Assembly: GCF_000332295.1 (NCBI RefSeq)
Contig: NZ_KB235930.1
Coordinates: 1,121,895 to 1,185,894, forward strand
Direction: 5' to 3'
From: Fortiea contorta PCC 7126
Lineage (GTDB): Bacteria; Cyanobacteriota; Cyanobacteriia; Cyanobacteriales; Nostocaceae
Length of the DNA stretch: 64,000 nt
The notes below the pieces were generated by a model. It was not told where the DNA came from. It saw only the letters and a program-made list of their open reading frames with translations, and made no database searches. Each line of letters begins with the position of its first letter. Position 1 is the stretch's first letter. The position numbers and the translations under genes were made by a program. Positions 52,180 to 60,947 of this stretch are shown piece after piece.

Positions 52180-52452
52180 TGACTAAGGCGGTACGACCTG
52201 GGGGCTTGGTTCCTGTTGGGGTGTATCGCCTCTAGCTGTGTGGCTTGGCTAGGGGCGTTGCATCCGGCTTTATTCCGGGTTATGTGGGTGATTTACATCA
52301 TGTGTGCAGCTGCCTTGGGTATGGCTTTAGTCACCGATGATGCAGCCCGTCAGTTTTTGAAAATATCCGAACCTGACTACTACGCGCTGCTGATTGCTGT
52401 AGCCTGTTCTGTTGTATTGGGAGGGTTGCTGCAGTGGCTAATCGCTGGATAA
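52179..52452 (+). pseudogene. Small membrane protein gene interrupted at a G5 run
   Basis: The ATG at 52179 overlaps the stop of the gene upstream. It reads MTKAVRPG, then hits a run of five G (52200-52204) and leaves the frame. The +1 frame continues AWFLLGCIASSCVAWLGALHPALF..., with a second helix ALLIAVACSVVLGGLLQWLI near the end and a stop at 52452. The repaired protein has about 90 residues and two membrane helices. The only normal start in the second frame is a TTG at 52216. A one-base gain (G4 to G5) or recoding is possible. This is the second frame break in 200 bp. Confidence 0.55.
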
Positions 52453-52970
52453 AAACCAATTGCTTGTTAGCAAGTACCGCTGCTTTCTGGTTCGCTGCAC
52501 TTTCCCCTATGCCTGCAATTGGTAAGGGAATTTCTTACAGCTTGGCACTGGTTGCAGGGGTGCAACTCGTCAGGGAATCTCAAGGGCTGATGATCCAAGA
52601 AGCCCGCCGGGGGGCATTGTCTGCAATGAACCAGGAGTTAGAGCAGCTAGAAATTGCGTTGCACACTCAGCAACAAGAGGAGGCGCTTTATGAGGTTTAC
52701 GCTCCTTCAACTTACCCGCCGGAAGTCGAGACGGAATTAAAAACCAGCCTGGAACACTTATATAAGGAGCCCAGCGCGGAGCGTCATGATGGGCTTACAA
52801 CTTCCACTTCCCAAAAAAAAGGCTTTTACTTCGCAGTGGTAGCACTACTGGAAGTTAAGGGTGAGACTTTTGTAATTGAGCAAATTCTCAAGCTTGGGGG
52901 TAGGAACTGGGCTGAGGGAAAAAAATACTTGCAGCAAATTCTTGAGGAGGGCGCGAGCAACGGCTGGTAA
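52434..52970 (+). CDS. Membrane protein with cytoplasmic winged-helix-like C-terminus
   Basis: 178 residues from GTG 52434, overlapping the preceding gene. One or two membrane helices lie near the start (about 8-55), then a helical amphipathic part (MNQELEQLEIALHTQQQEEALYEVY), and the end KKGFYFAVVALLEVKGETFVIEQILKLGGRNWAEGKKYLQQILEEG looks like a small winged-helix domain. This could bind DNA at the membrane, but there is no family I can name. Confidence 0.6.
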   Translation: MANRWIKTNCLLASTAAFWFAALSPMPAIGKGISYSLALVAGVQLVRESQGLMIQEARRGALSAMNQELEQLEIALHTQQQEEALYEVYAPSTYPPEVETELKTSLEHLYKEPSAERHDGLTTSTSQKKGFYFAVVALLEVKGETFVIEQILKLGGRNWAEGKKYLQQILEEGASNGW

Positions 52971-53060
52971 TTTAATAGCGATCGCTAGAACGGTGCAGGC
53001 GATCGCCCACTCAAATCATTCGCTGTGGATTCAAGCAGTATGCAAATTTTACCAATGATC

Positions 53061-53603
53061 ATGACTAAACACGACACCTGGGTAAAACTCAAACCCGGCA
53101 ATCCTTACGAGAAAATCATGGTTTTATTCCCAAGTGGGATGATACCCATGCGAGATCCATTCCCTTTAGAAAGAGCCGCGGGGGAATTCCAAAACGAAGC
53201 TTTATGGATGATTGATTTAGAGCGCTTGAACAGCCTACAAGTTAGTGCGCTAACGCAATTTCTCGCCAATCACTACAAAGTAGAATTTCGCCAAGTTGCA
53301 CAAGAAGTCGCAGAAAAAGGTGGCTTTGCAATGCGTCAGCAGTGGATAGAATCCATGATGTGTGGAGCGGAGTCAATGCAACGAACTAAAGAACTTGCTG
53401 ACTGGCTCGAAACTGCACCCCAACCACCATCAGAGACAGCGTGGATGGAATTTTATAATGACCAGCACGCCCGGTGGATTGAGGGTGATGAAGTCCCGCC
53501 GCCGATTAGCAGCATTGAGGATATTGATTCTCGCCTGCATACCCCAGAATTGGCTGAGGCAATGAAACGAAATGAAGTTAATAGAATGTTACTATCAGTG
53601 TAG
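53061..53603 (+). CDS. Hypothetical protein of the accessory element
   Basis: 180 residues from ATG 53061 (an upstream ATG at 53025 adds 12). The N-terminal segment (TWVKLKPGNPYEKIMVLFPSGMIPMRDPFPLERAAGE, FQNEALWMIDLERLNS) and the Trp-rich middle (ADWLETAPQPPSETAWMEFYNDQHARW) look specific. Its last 32 bp overlap the IS110-like gene in another frame. Family unknown. Confidence 0.6.
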   Translation: MTKHDTWVKLKPGNPYEKIMVLFPSGMIPMRDPFPLERAAGEFQNEALWMIDLERLNSLQVSALTQFLANHYKVEFRQVAQEVAEKGGFAMRQQWIESMMCGAESMQRTKELADWLETAPQPPSETAWMEFYNDQHARWIEGDEVPPPISSIEDIDSRLHTPELAEAMKRNEVNRMLLSV

Positions 53604-54690
53604 CTTTGACCATTTCTCATCTGACATTGCAGGAATAAAAGCTTTATTGGCAATTCAACCAGATATCGCAGTGGTTGAGCCAACGGGCGTTAATTACTCA
53701 AAAATCTGGATTCATCATTTAACCCGCATTGGCGTAGAGATTCGCTTTGTCGGACACAAGGAATTAAGAAACTATCGAATGCATCAACTAGGTTTACCAG
53801 ACAAAGATGATGACGGTGATTCGCTAGCCCTCGCCTGTTATTACTTTGACTATCAAAACTCGCCTTGGCGATTTTTAAAAATACGCGATCCGCTAGCATC
53901 TCAAATCAGGGAAATGGTACTAAGGCTAGCCCATCTTAATCGAGTAAGATCGCCAATAGTGAATAGAACTCGACAAGATTTAGCTTGGCAATTTCCTGAA
54001 ATAGCTCTTAGGCGTTCGGTTATTGGCAGACAAGGGACAATTCCTTTGCTTTGGGGATGGTTAGCTGAACAAAGAATCAGTAAGAAATATGATGATCTCT
54101 ACAAAAATACTGCAGGACTGGGGATTACAAATACTGTGCGATACCATGCACGGCGATTATGTAGCTTGTACGAGGAAGAGATCGAGATAGAAGCTCAACT
54201 AAAACAGCTTCTTCAACATCCAAATTTTGCTAAGTATCTAGCAGTGTTTGAGCAATTCCAATTCGGTCAGCGATTGCAAGCTTGGCTTATTTCACAATTA
54301 TTTCCCTTTGAGACATTTCTTGAAAACAATCAACCAATTGTTATTGAACGTAGAGGAAGATTTTCAGGAAAACCCACAAAGCGCCACCTGTCGTTACGCA
54401 AATTTCAAAAAACCTTGGGAGTTGCACCATCAGCAGAATCATCTGGTGATATTCATCGCCAAAAAGTCACCGATGGTTCTAGCGTATGCCGAAAAGCCTT
54501 ATGGCAATGGGTTTTTACAGCTATTGAACCCCGCACCAAACGCCCAAAAAACCAAATTGGTAAATTTTTGGGCGATTATTTAGACTCTCAAAAAGCTTTG
54601 GGAATCCCAGTGCAACTGGTACGATCGCGGACAGCAGTCAAAGGGGTTAAATTGCTTTTTGGTGAATTGGTGCGGGAGTTTTGCAAATAG
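53572..54690 (+). CDS. IS110-like DEDD transposase lacking the N-terminal catalytic segment
   Basis: 372 residues. VVEPTGVNYSKIWIHHLTRIGVEIRFVGHKELRNYR and LPDKDDDGDSLALACYYFD contain the E and D of the DEDD site, and the C-terminal Transposase_20-like domain has LGVAPSAESSGD and the Ser motif (SSVCRKALWQWVF). The usual first strand with the first Asp (xxGIDVSK-like) is missing. The frame starts within the upstream gene and has a stop 9 bases before. No terminal repeats are seen, which is normal for IS110. It is either a truncated IS or a domesticated recombinase in the operon. Confidence 0.8.
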   Translation: MKLIECYYQCSFDHFSSDIAGIKALLAIQPDIAVVEPTGVNYSKIWIHHLTRIGVEIRFVGHKELRNYRMHQLGLPDKDDDGDSLALACYYFDYQNSPWRFLKIRDPLASQIREMVLRLAHLNRVRSPIVNRTRQDLAWQFPEIALRRSVIGRQGTIPLLWGWLAEQRISKKYDDLYKNTAGLGITNTVRYHARRLCSLYEEEIEIEAQLKQLLQHPNFAKYLAVFEQFQFGQRLQAWLISQLFPFETFLENNQPIVIERRGRFSGKPTKRHLSLRKFQKTLGVAPSAESSGDIHRQKVTDGSSVCRKALWQWVFTAIEPRTKRPKNQIGKFLGDYLDSQKALGIPVQLVRSRTAVKGVKLLFGELVREFCK

Positions 54691-54764
54691 ACTGGTCATT
54701 TGCAGTTTGCGCTGTTAGAGTGAACTGCAACACAGTAATATGTGCAGCCGGAAAAGCTAAAAAT

Positions 54765-55397
54765 ATGACCATTAAAGGTTTGTTCCCATTAATTTTGACA
54801 ATTTTATTATCTAATAGCACAGGATTAGTTGCAGCTAACCCACCCAAAAATTTAGTTTCTCCAACTAAACCCAAAGCTGCTTCAACTCATAAACCAGTTA
54901 CGCAACCATTACAGCCCAAATGGAAATTATTCACCGCTCCAGATGGGCGCTTTACTATTTTGATGCCTGGAGTTCCGATTAGGAATACCCAAGCACAAAA
55001 AACTCACATGGGAGTCATTAACCTACAATTATTTGTTGCTCAACCAGCCAAACAGGAGGTAGCTTATCTAGTAGTTTATAACGATTTTCCCTATAGTTAT
55101 GGTCAGATGGCTAATCCCCAAGACATACTTAATCAGGCAAGAGATTTAGCCTTAAAAACTACCAAAAGTAACTTAATTAGCCAGGGGAATATTCGTAGTT
55201 CCAACGGTCATCCTGGTAAAGAAATTGAGTATATCAATTCTGCAGGAAAAATCACTAAAGCCAGGATGTATTTTGCTCAGGGGCGCTTATATCAAGTCAT
55301 GGCTGTTAGTTCAAAAAAACAGCACAAGACTTTAGCAAAAACGATTGCAGGCTATTTAAATTCCTTTCAAGTAGTTTTAAAAACTGGAAATATTTGA
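54765..55397 (+). CDS. Secreted cyanobacterial protein
   Basis: 210 residues from ATG 54765 (MTIKGLFPLILTILLSNSTGLVAAN) with a signal peptide; the frame to 54681 adds an unlikely start. The domain (WKLFTAPDGRFTILMPGVPIRNTQ, AQPAKQEVAYLVVYNDFPYSYG, NGHPGKEIEYINSAGKITKARMYFAQGRLYQVMAVS) is a small alpha/beta fold seen in conserved cyanobacterial hypotheticals. It is the first ordinary chromosomal-looking gene after the element. Confidence 0.65.
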   Translation: MTIKGLFPLILTILLSNSTGLVAANPPKNLVSPTKPKAASTHKPVTQPLQPKWKLFTAPDGRFTILMPGVPIRNTQAQKTHMGVINLQLFVAQPAKQEVAYLVVYNDFPYSYGQMANPQDILNQARDLALKTTKSNLISQGNIRSSNGHPGKEIEYINSAGKITKARMYFAQGRLYQVMAVSSKKQHKTLAKTIAGYLNSFQVVLKTGNI

Positions 55398-55659
55398 TTA
55401 GACCTAGCTTAAAAAAAGGGGCTAGTACAATAAGGCTGAAGTATAAAGTATCAAGTATGAAATGAAGAAGCTTACATGATAAGCCTTTGGGAAGTTTTTA
55501 ATGGTTACTTTATTTCCGCCATGCGGGACTAGGGGTTAAGGAAAGATATTTTTATTGACTTGAGCAGGAAATAAATCCTTGTACAGATGTAAAATTTTAC
55601 GCCTCTACAAGGATTTTTCATCTAAAATTGCTTAACTGATAGTTGATGTTTTGACTTTT
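55398..55659. other. Intergenic region with hairpin terminator and dispersed repeat
   Basis: It holds a dispersed repeat copy at 55425-55484 (see the partner at 60754-60836) and a terminator-like hairpin at 55573-55618 (AAATCCTTGTA / TACAAGGATTT with an inner GTAAAATTTTAC palindrome). The two flanking genes converge here. Confidence 0.6.
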
Positions 55660-56274
55660 TTAACTAGAAATTGGTACATTTTTAAATGCCGCTGTATCAG
55701 GCACAAAAATATCCAAGTTATTTACACCATCAGGAACCCTAATCCAAATATAAGCATCTGCAGAAGCATTAGGGCGTAGCTGAGACAGAGAAACACTACC
55801 TGTGGAACGATTCGCAGAAATTCCTTTGTAGGTTTCACTGGTGTCAGGATTACGGGCTATGGTATTGACAACTGAGATAGTGTCTGTATCCGCAATTCCG
55901 TCTGCAGCTTGGCGACGGATACGCATTTGCACATTTACCACATCGCGGTTTGCGGTTTCTGGATCTTTAATCCGTTTGGCTGAAAGTAACTCTATTTTTG
56001 CTTTATTTCCAAAAGCAGGTTGGACAAATTGTCCAGGTTGAAACGCTGAGACTGTCGCAGGCGTTGGTATTGTTTTCTCTGGAGATACTTGCGGTTCTGG
56101 GGGTATTGTTTTTTCTGTAGATACGGGAGTTGTGGTAGCATTACTAGCCGTATTAGTACTGACAGTGTTATTTAAAGTCTGCCGTAAATTAACAACTTCA
56201 TAAGCTGCATAACCGCCACAAATTAAAGCCACGGTAGAAAGGAATACAGATACACCGGATAAGAATGTACTCAC
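55660..56274 (-). CDS. Membrane-anchored protein with extracytoplasmic beta domain
   Basis: 204 residues. A membrane helix lies at about 5-28 (SGVSVFLSTVALICGGYAAYEVV), then a Thr/Pro-rich linker (about 35-80), then a beta domain (QFVQPAFGNKAKIELLSAKRIKDPETANRDVVNVQMRIRRQ, SAYIWIRVPDGVNNLDIFVPD). The core resembles DUF4352-like immunoglobulin-type folds. Function unknown. It lies downstream of the ABC exporter on the same strand. Confidence 0.6.
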   Translation of the reverse strand: MSTFLSGVSVFLSTVALICGGYAAYEVVNLRQTLNNTVSTNTASNATTTPVSTEKTIPPEPQVSPEKTIPTPATVSAFQPGQFVQPAFGNKAKIELLSAKRIKDPETANRDVVNVQMRIRRQAADGIADTDTISVVNTIARNPDTSETYKGISANRSTGSVSLSQLRPNASADAYIWIRVPDGVNNLDIFVPDTAAFKNVPISS

Positions 56275-56319
56275 ACCATCACCTCAATTTCATTTAGATT
56301 TTATAATGCCATGAATTAT

Positions 56320-58968
56320 CTAAATATTTGCTTGCTGTCGTTGATATAGTGACCAATACAATCCCTTTTGTTGTAACAACTGGGAGTGTGTACCGTGTTC
56401 GGCGATGACACCTTTTTCTAATACCAAAATCAAATCAGCGCGCTTGAGAGGGGCGAAACGGTGAGCGATAAGAAACACGGTGCGGTTAGCGGAAATTGTT
56501 TGCAGATTTTGCAATACCTGTTGTTCTGTTTCGCTATCTAGGGCGCTGGTGGCTTCGTCCAAAATTAAAATTGGGGCTGGGGAGAGAAATAATCTGGCTA
56601 GGGCGATGCGTTGTCTTTGTCCACCAGATAAAGCGGTACCACGTTCACCGACATTGGTTTCATAACCGTATGGTAGTTGGCTGATGAAGTCGTGGGCTAC
56701 TGCTAGTCTGGCGGCTTCTACTACTTGTTCGGCGGTAATATCAGGATCACCGAGAGTGATATTTTCCAAGATGGAACCATTGAATAAAAAGTCTTCTTGG
56801 AGAACTACACCAATTTGTTGTCTGAGGGAAGCTAAATCGGCGCTTTTGATATCAAATCCATCGATTAAAATGCGTCCTGATTCGATTTGATAGAGGCGTT
56901 GTAATAATTTAGAAAGGGTACTTTTTCCAGAACCACTACGCCCAACAATGCCAATAAATTGTCCTGGTTCAACGTTAAAAGAAATGCCTTTAACGATGGG
57001 TTCTGTGTTGGCTTGGTAGCGGAAAAATACTTGCTCAAAACTAACTTCACCTTTGAGGGATGGTAAAACTAAACCTGTCCCTGATTCTGCTTCGGGAGCA
57101 ACGTTGAGAATATCACCAATTCTGTCTACAGATAACAATACTTGTTGGAGATTTTGCCACAATTGAACTAATCTTAAAAGTGGCCCTGTGACTCTACCTG
57201 ATAACATTTGAAAAGCTACAAGTTGACCAATAGTAAGTTGTTGATCAATCACTAATTTGGCTCCAAACCAGAGAATGAGTAAGGTAGAGAAATTAGTGAG
57301 AAAATCCCCAATATTACTACTAATATTCGAGGTGGTGGAAGCTTTAAAACCTGTGCGAATAAAGCGAGCAAATAAACCTTCCCAGCGATCGCGGGCGACG
57401 GGTTCGGCGGCGTGGGCTTTTACTGAGTGTATACCAGTGATTGTCTCGACTAAAAACGATTGACTGTCGGCGCTGCGGTTAAAGGTTTCGTTCAACCAGT
57501 TACGCAGAATTGGGGTAGCAACAATTGTCAAAGTAGCGAATAAAGGTAACACAGCTAAAGCGACAAAGGTAAGAGGGATGTTGTAATAAAACATCAGTGC
57601 TAAGTACACCACAGCAAAGATGCTATCCAAAATCACCGTTAAGGCTGTACCTGTGAGGAACTGGCGGATTTGTTCTAATTCTTGGACTCTAGCTACAGTG
57701 TCTCCGACGCGCCGTGACTCAAAATAAGCTAGAGGTAGGCGCATCAGGTGACGAAATAGCTGGGCTGATAAACTTAAATCTAAGCGCCTGGCTGTGTGGG
57801 TAAAGATGTATAACCGTAGAGTGCCGAGTATAGCCTCAAATATCGCCACTAATAAAAGAGCGATCGCCATAACATCGAGAGTCGGTATACTCTCCTGTAC
57901 CATCACTTTGTCAATAATGACTTGAGTAATTAAGGGTGTGGCTAAACCCAAAAGCTGGAGTGTAAAGGAAGCTAATAAAACTTCCCCTAATAAATTGCGA
58001 TATTTCCAAACTGCGGGAGTAAACCAACTGAGGTTAAATTTTTCTTGTTGGGAGATGACTTCAACTTGCCACATTTGCCCATCCCAAGTAGCCTCAACCA
58101 CCGATTGTGGTAGACTTTCGCCAGTATGATCGGGATTTTGGGGATTGGCGATGATGAGGCGATCGCCTTTCATCCCATATGCTACCACCCAACTAGGATT
58201 TTCCTCAGATTGAGAATTCCACAACAGCAAAGCGGGAAATGACAACTGCTTTAATTCACTCCAACTCGTTTGGATGTGTCGTAACCACAAACCCAATTTT
58301 TCTGCAGCTTCCACCACATGTTTCGGCTGTTGTCCCCGGAGTTGACGTTGTACCCATTCCAGTTTCACCCCATTTTCTAGATGTTGCGCCACCATTGTCA
58401 GACAAGCAGCAGCGGTATTCCAGCTAGAAACGAAAGGATAAGATGTGGGAGCAGAAGGGCTAGAAGCTAGGGACTGGGGTTGAGAAATGGGAAGCTGAGA
58501 AAATGATTCTCTTGGCATTTGTTCTGTAAAATTTTGCCAGAAGCTGTCAATTTGCGGTGTGGAAATTTCCTCCCACAATGGCGTATACCAACGCACTACA
58601 GTAACTTCTTTACTCGCGGCTACCGCTTTACATTCCGCACCTATTTTTGGCAAATCGCCGAACCAATCTCCTGCTTTTAAAGCTGCTAATGGCTTCCCTA
58701 AACTGTCATCTCTTAAGCGGACTTTACCAGAAACAATGAAAAATTGATAACCACCAACTGCGTTTGACCAAATTTTTTCACCAATTTGATATTTTCGGAT
58801 TTCCGATTGCGTTTGTAATTGGTTTTTTTGTTCAGCAGTCAACCAACATAATGGTGGTTGCTCCCAAGGTAAAGAAGCTAGCACTTTGGCTGTTAAAGAT
58901 TCATGTTCCAGATTTTCTATTTCGCCTGTAATTTGACTGTCAGCTTTTGAATTTTCTCTGCTAGCCAT
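56320..58968 (-). CDS. HlyB/PCAT-like ABC exporter with N-terminal cyclic-nucleotide-binding domain
   Basis: 882 residues. Order: a cyclic-nucleotide-binding domain (about 40-135, YQIGEKIWSNAVGGYQFFIVSGKVRL), a C39-like peptidase domain (about 180-305), a six-helix membrane domain (about 325-610), and an ABC domain with Walker A GRSGSGKST, LSGGQRQRIALARLF and ILDEATSALD. The C39 domain lacks the catalytic residues: the Cys position reads T in NTAAACLTM, and the His position is Ser in NPSWVVAYG. It is thus a non-cleaving C39-like domain, as in HlyB. Its start overlaps the end of the upstream PpiC gene by 52 bp. It probably exports a protein or peptide by a type I-like route; partners are not in the window. 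Confidence 0.9.
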   Translation of the reverse strand: MASRENSKADSQITGEIENLEHESLTAKVLASLPWEQPPLCWLTAEQKNQLQTQSEIRKYQIGEKIWSNAVGGYQFFIVSGKVRLRDDSLGKPLAALKAGDWFGDLPKIGAECKAVAASKEVTVVRWYTPLWEEISTPQIDSFWQNFTEQMPRESFSQLPISQPQSLASSPSAPTSYPFVSSWNTAAACLTMVAQHLENGVKLEWVQRQLRGQQPKHVVEAAEKLGLWLRHIQTSWSELKQLSFPALLLWNSQSEENPSWVVAYGMKGDRLIIANPQNPDHTGESLPQSVVEATWDGQMWQVEVISQQEKFNLSWFTPAVWKYRNLLGEVLLASFTLQLLGLATPLITQVIIDKVMVQESIPTLDVMAIALLLVAIFEAILGTLRLYIFTHTARRLDLSLSAQLFRHLMRLPLAYFESRRVGDTVARVQELEQIRQFLTGTALTVILDSIFAVVYLALMFYYNIPLTFVALAVLPLFATLTIVATPILRNWLNETFNRSADSQSFLVETITGIHSVKAHAAEPVARDRWEGLFARFIRTGFKASTTSNISSNIGDFLTNFSTLLILWFGAKLVIDQQLTIGQLVAFQMLSGRVTGPLLRLVQLWQNLQQVLLSVDRIGDILNVAPEAESGTGLVLPSLKGEVSFEQVFFRYQANTEPIVKGISFNVEPGQFIGIVGRSGSGKSTLSKLLQRLYQIESGRILIDGFDIKSADLASLRQQIGVVLQEDFLFNGSILENITLGDPDITAEQVVEAARLAVAHDFISQLPYGYETNVGERGTALSGGQRQRIALARLFLSPAPILILDEATSALDSETEQQVLQNLQTISANRTVFLIAHRFAPLKRADLILVLEKGVIAEHGTHSQLLQQKGLYWSLYQRQQANI

Positions 58969-59675
58969 TTCTCAAATAACTCATTTTGTAATGCTTGCTT
59001 TAGTTGAGTATCTTCTAAAGATGCTGGCAGATATTGTTCAACTCGAAACAAACCATAACGGTTTTCAAGTTCTATCGGCCCGATTAATTGTCCTGGGTGA
59101 GCCGCATCAACTGCGGATCTCAGTGTATCTGGCATTGTACCTCTGCTAATCGGCCCCATCATGCCATTAACAAGGCGATCGTCTGTCAGCGAATACTCTC
59201 TCGCTAATTGTTCAAAACTCCCTCCTTCTTCAATTTGGGTTTGTAGTTCTTCTGCGAGTTCTAAATTATCTACAAGAATCCGCGAAATGACTACCCGATC
59301 TAAATAAATTTTTCGTTCAATAAAATATTCTGCAAGTTTCGCTTCTGTGAGCACGGTTTTGAGTTTTTCTAATTGAAAGCTCAAGGCGACTGCTCCATGA
59401 AAGGTAGCGTAATCATTGCCATTTTTCTTGAGCCATTCTTGAAAAACTTGGGGATCAGTCAGTTGATTTTGGAGCCGAAAATCAATAATTGCCTGTTCAG
59501 TGACTGCCGGATTTATATAAATATCCGCGCGAGTTTTTACCTCTTGCTCAATCACATACTGTCGGAGAATTTCCCCAATAAATTGAGACAATTTTCCCGA
59601 AGCTTGCAGATATTTTATGGCTTGATCAATAGCAATTGGTTGGTCATTAATGCTGAGAAACGATAAAGATTCCAT
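58917..59675 (-). CDS. PpiC-type peptidylprolyl isomerase (SurA-like)
   Basis: 252 residues. An N-terminal SurA-like helical part (AIDQAIKYLQASGKLSQFIGEIL..., DPQVFQEWLKKNGNDYATFHGAV) precedes a parvulin domain (about 130-225: YLDRVVISRILVDNLELAEELQTQIEEGGSFEQLAREYSL, GMMGPISRGTMPDTL, GQLIGPIELENRYGLFRVEQ). No signal peptide is obvious. It overlaps the ABC exporter gene and belongs to that operon. In cyanobacteria such isomerases are often paired with these exporters, presumably to help fold the cargo. Confidence 0.88.
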   Translation of the reverse strand: MESLSFLSINDQPIAIDQAIKYLQASGKLSQFIGEILRQYVIEQEVKTRADIYINPAVTEQAIIDFRLQNQLTDPQVFQEWLKKNGNDYATFHGAVALSFQLEKLKTVLTEAKLAEYFIERKIYLDRVVISRILVDNLELAEELQTQIEEGGSFEQLAREYSLTDDRLVNGMMGPISRGTMPDTLRSAVDAAHPGQLIGPIELENRYGLFRVEQYLPASLEDTQLKQALQNELFEKWLAEKIQKLTVKLQAK

Positions 59676-59687
59676 GAATTCTAGACT

Positions 59688-60524
59688 TCAATAAGTAATG
59701 ACACTTGCCCAGATCCAAGCAATGAGCATAGCAGCGATCGCGCCAATTAAGGTGTTGCAAATATTTACCAATTCATTAGTTAACCAAGTGTATTGAGATT
59801 GCAACGTGGCGCCAATTACACTTTCTAAATTGGTGGCAATAAATGCTGCTAGCACACACCAAAGTACACCCCATAAATCAATTAAACCGACTCCCCAGCC
59901 TAAAAGTGCGATCGCAATTGAGGCTACCACGCCAGCTAAAGTCCCCTCCAAGCTAATAGCTCCTTCTGTTCCACGGGGTACTGGTTGTAGTGTGGTAATC
60001 AAAAAGGTACTTTTGCCGTAGGCTTTACCAACTTCGCTAGCGCAGGTGTCAGCAAGTTTGGTACTGAAACTGGCTACATAGCCCAACAACAGCAGCGACT
60101 GGAGACTAGGAACTAGGGACTGGGGACTAAGTTCAACTAAGCTCGAATTGAGCAACCCGATTCCCAAAGCACACAGCGCCGCTGTCAAAGCCGAACCCCA
60201 AACATTTTCCGGGCCTCTAGCCCCAGAACGTTTTTCAGCGATTCCTGCGGCTTCTTTTTGTGCTAAACCGATGCGCGTTACCCCAGAACCCACTAGAAAA
60301 TAGAACGCCACGACTAAATATCCCCGCCAGCCTAGGGTTCCCCAAATGATGACACCCAGCAACCAAGCATGGAATAATCCCGCCGGAGTCAGCAACTTTT
60401 TGGGAGCAATCCAGACTAAACCCAACAATATCGCGTTTAATCCCGCTCCCATCAACCAGGGATTTACAGAATCGATAAAAGGTAGCATCAGCAACATATC
60501 ATCAGTACTTTTGCCAGAATACAA
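59688..60524 (-). CDS. DUF92/TIGR00297 membrane protein, VTE6 (phytyl-phosphate kinase)-like
   Basis: 278 residues with about seven membrane helices. LTPAGLFHAWLLGVIIWGTLGWRGYLVVAFYFLVGSGVTRIG, the KEAAGIAEKRSGARGPENVWGSAL segment and TLQPVPRGTEGAISLEGTLAGVVAS are typical of the TIGR00297 family. In plants the homologue VTE6 phosphorylates phytyl phosphate for tocopherol and chlorophyll-phytol salvage. The cyanobacterial version is likely the same. A CDP-alcohol-phosphotransferase-like location in the membrane is expected. Confidence 0.88.
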   Translation of the reverse strand: MYSGKSTDDMLLMLPFIDSVNPWLMGAGLNAILLGLVWIAPKKLLTPAGLFHAWLLGVIIWGTLGWRGYLVVAFYFLVGSGVTRIGLAQKEAAGIAEKRSGARGPENVWGSALTAALCALGIGLLNSSLVELSPQSLVPSLQSLLLLGYVASFSTKLADTCASEVGKAYGKSTFLITTLQPVPRGTEGAISLEGTLAGVVASIAIALLGWGVGLIDLWGVLWCVLAAFIATNLESVIGATLQSQYTWLTNELVNICNTLIGAIAAMLIAWIWASVITY

Positions 60525-60947
60525 ATAGAATAACGAATTCAGTACCCTGGCGTTTGATCCTTACCACCCCCTAATCTAGGAAGTGCAGATTTTTTTGCTG
60601 CTGTCCGGATAAAGATAGAGAAAAATTGCGAAAATCAAGAAAAAATTTGTTCATGGGGCGCTGATTGGAGATTTACACCAGTGTGAGGTACAAAAATATG
60701 CCTGTAGTGCGCCACGGCGTAAATAAAGCAACTATTACAAATCTATGAAGAAGCTTAGTGTACAAGCTTCTTCATTTCATACTAGCCTGCGGCAAGCCGC
60801 CTTTCAGGCGTCTACATACTTCAGCCTTGTTGTACTGGTGCGATCGCCCACAATTTCCCATGTGACAATCAGTGGAGGCAAATAAACCAAGCTATATTAA
60901 ACGAAGTTTTACAAATTAAGAAATAACAAAATCAACAAATACAACCC
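60525..60947. other. Divergent intergenic region with dispersed repeat
   Basis: Contains the second copy of the dispersed repeat (60754-60836) with a GC-rich hairpin insert (GCCTGCGGCAAGCCGCC). The rest is promoter-type AT-rich sequence. No gene seen. Confidence 0.55.
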
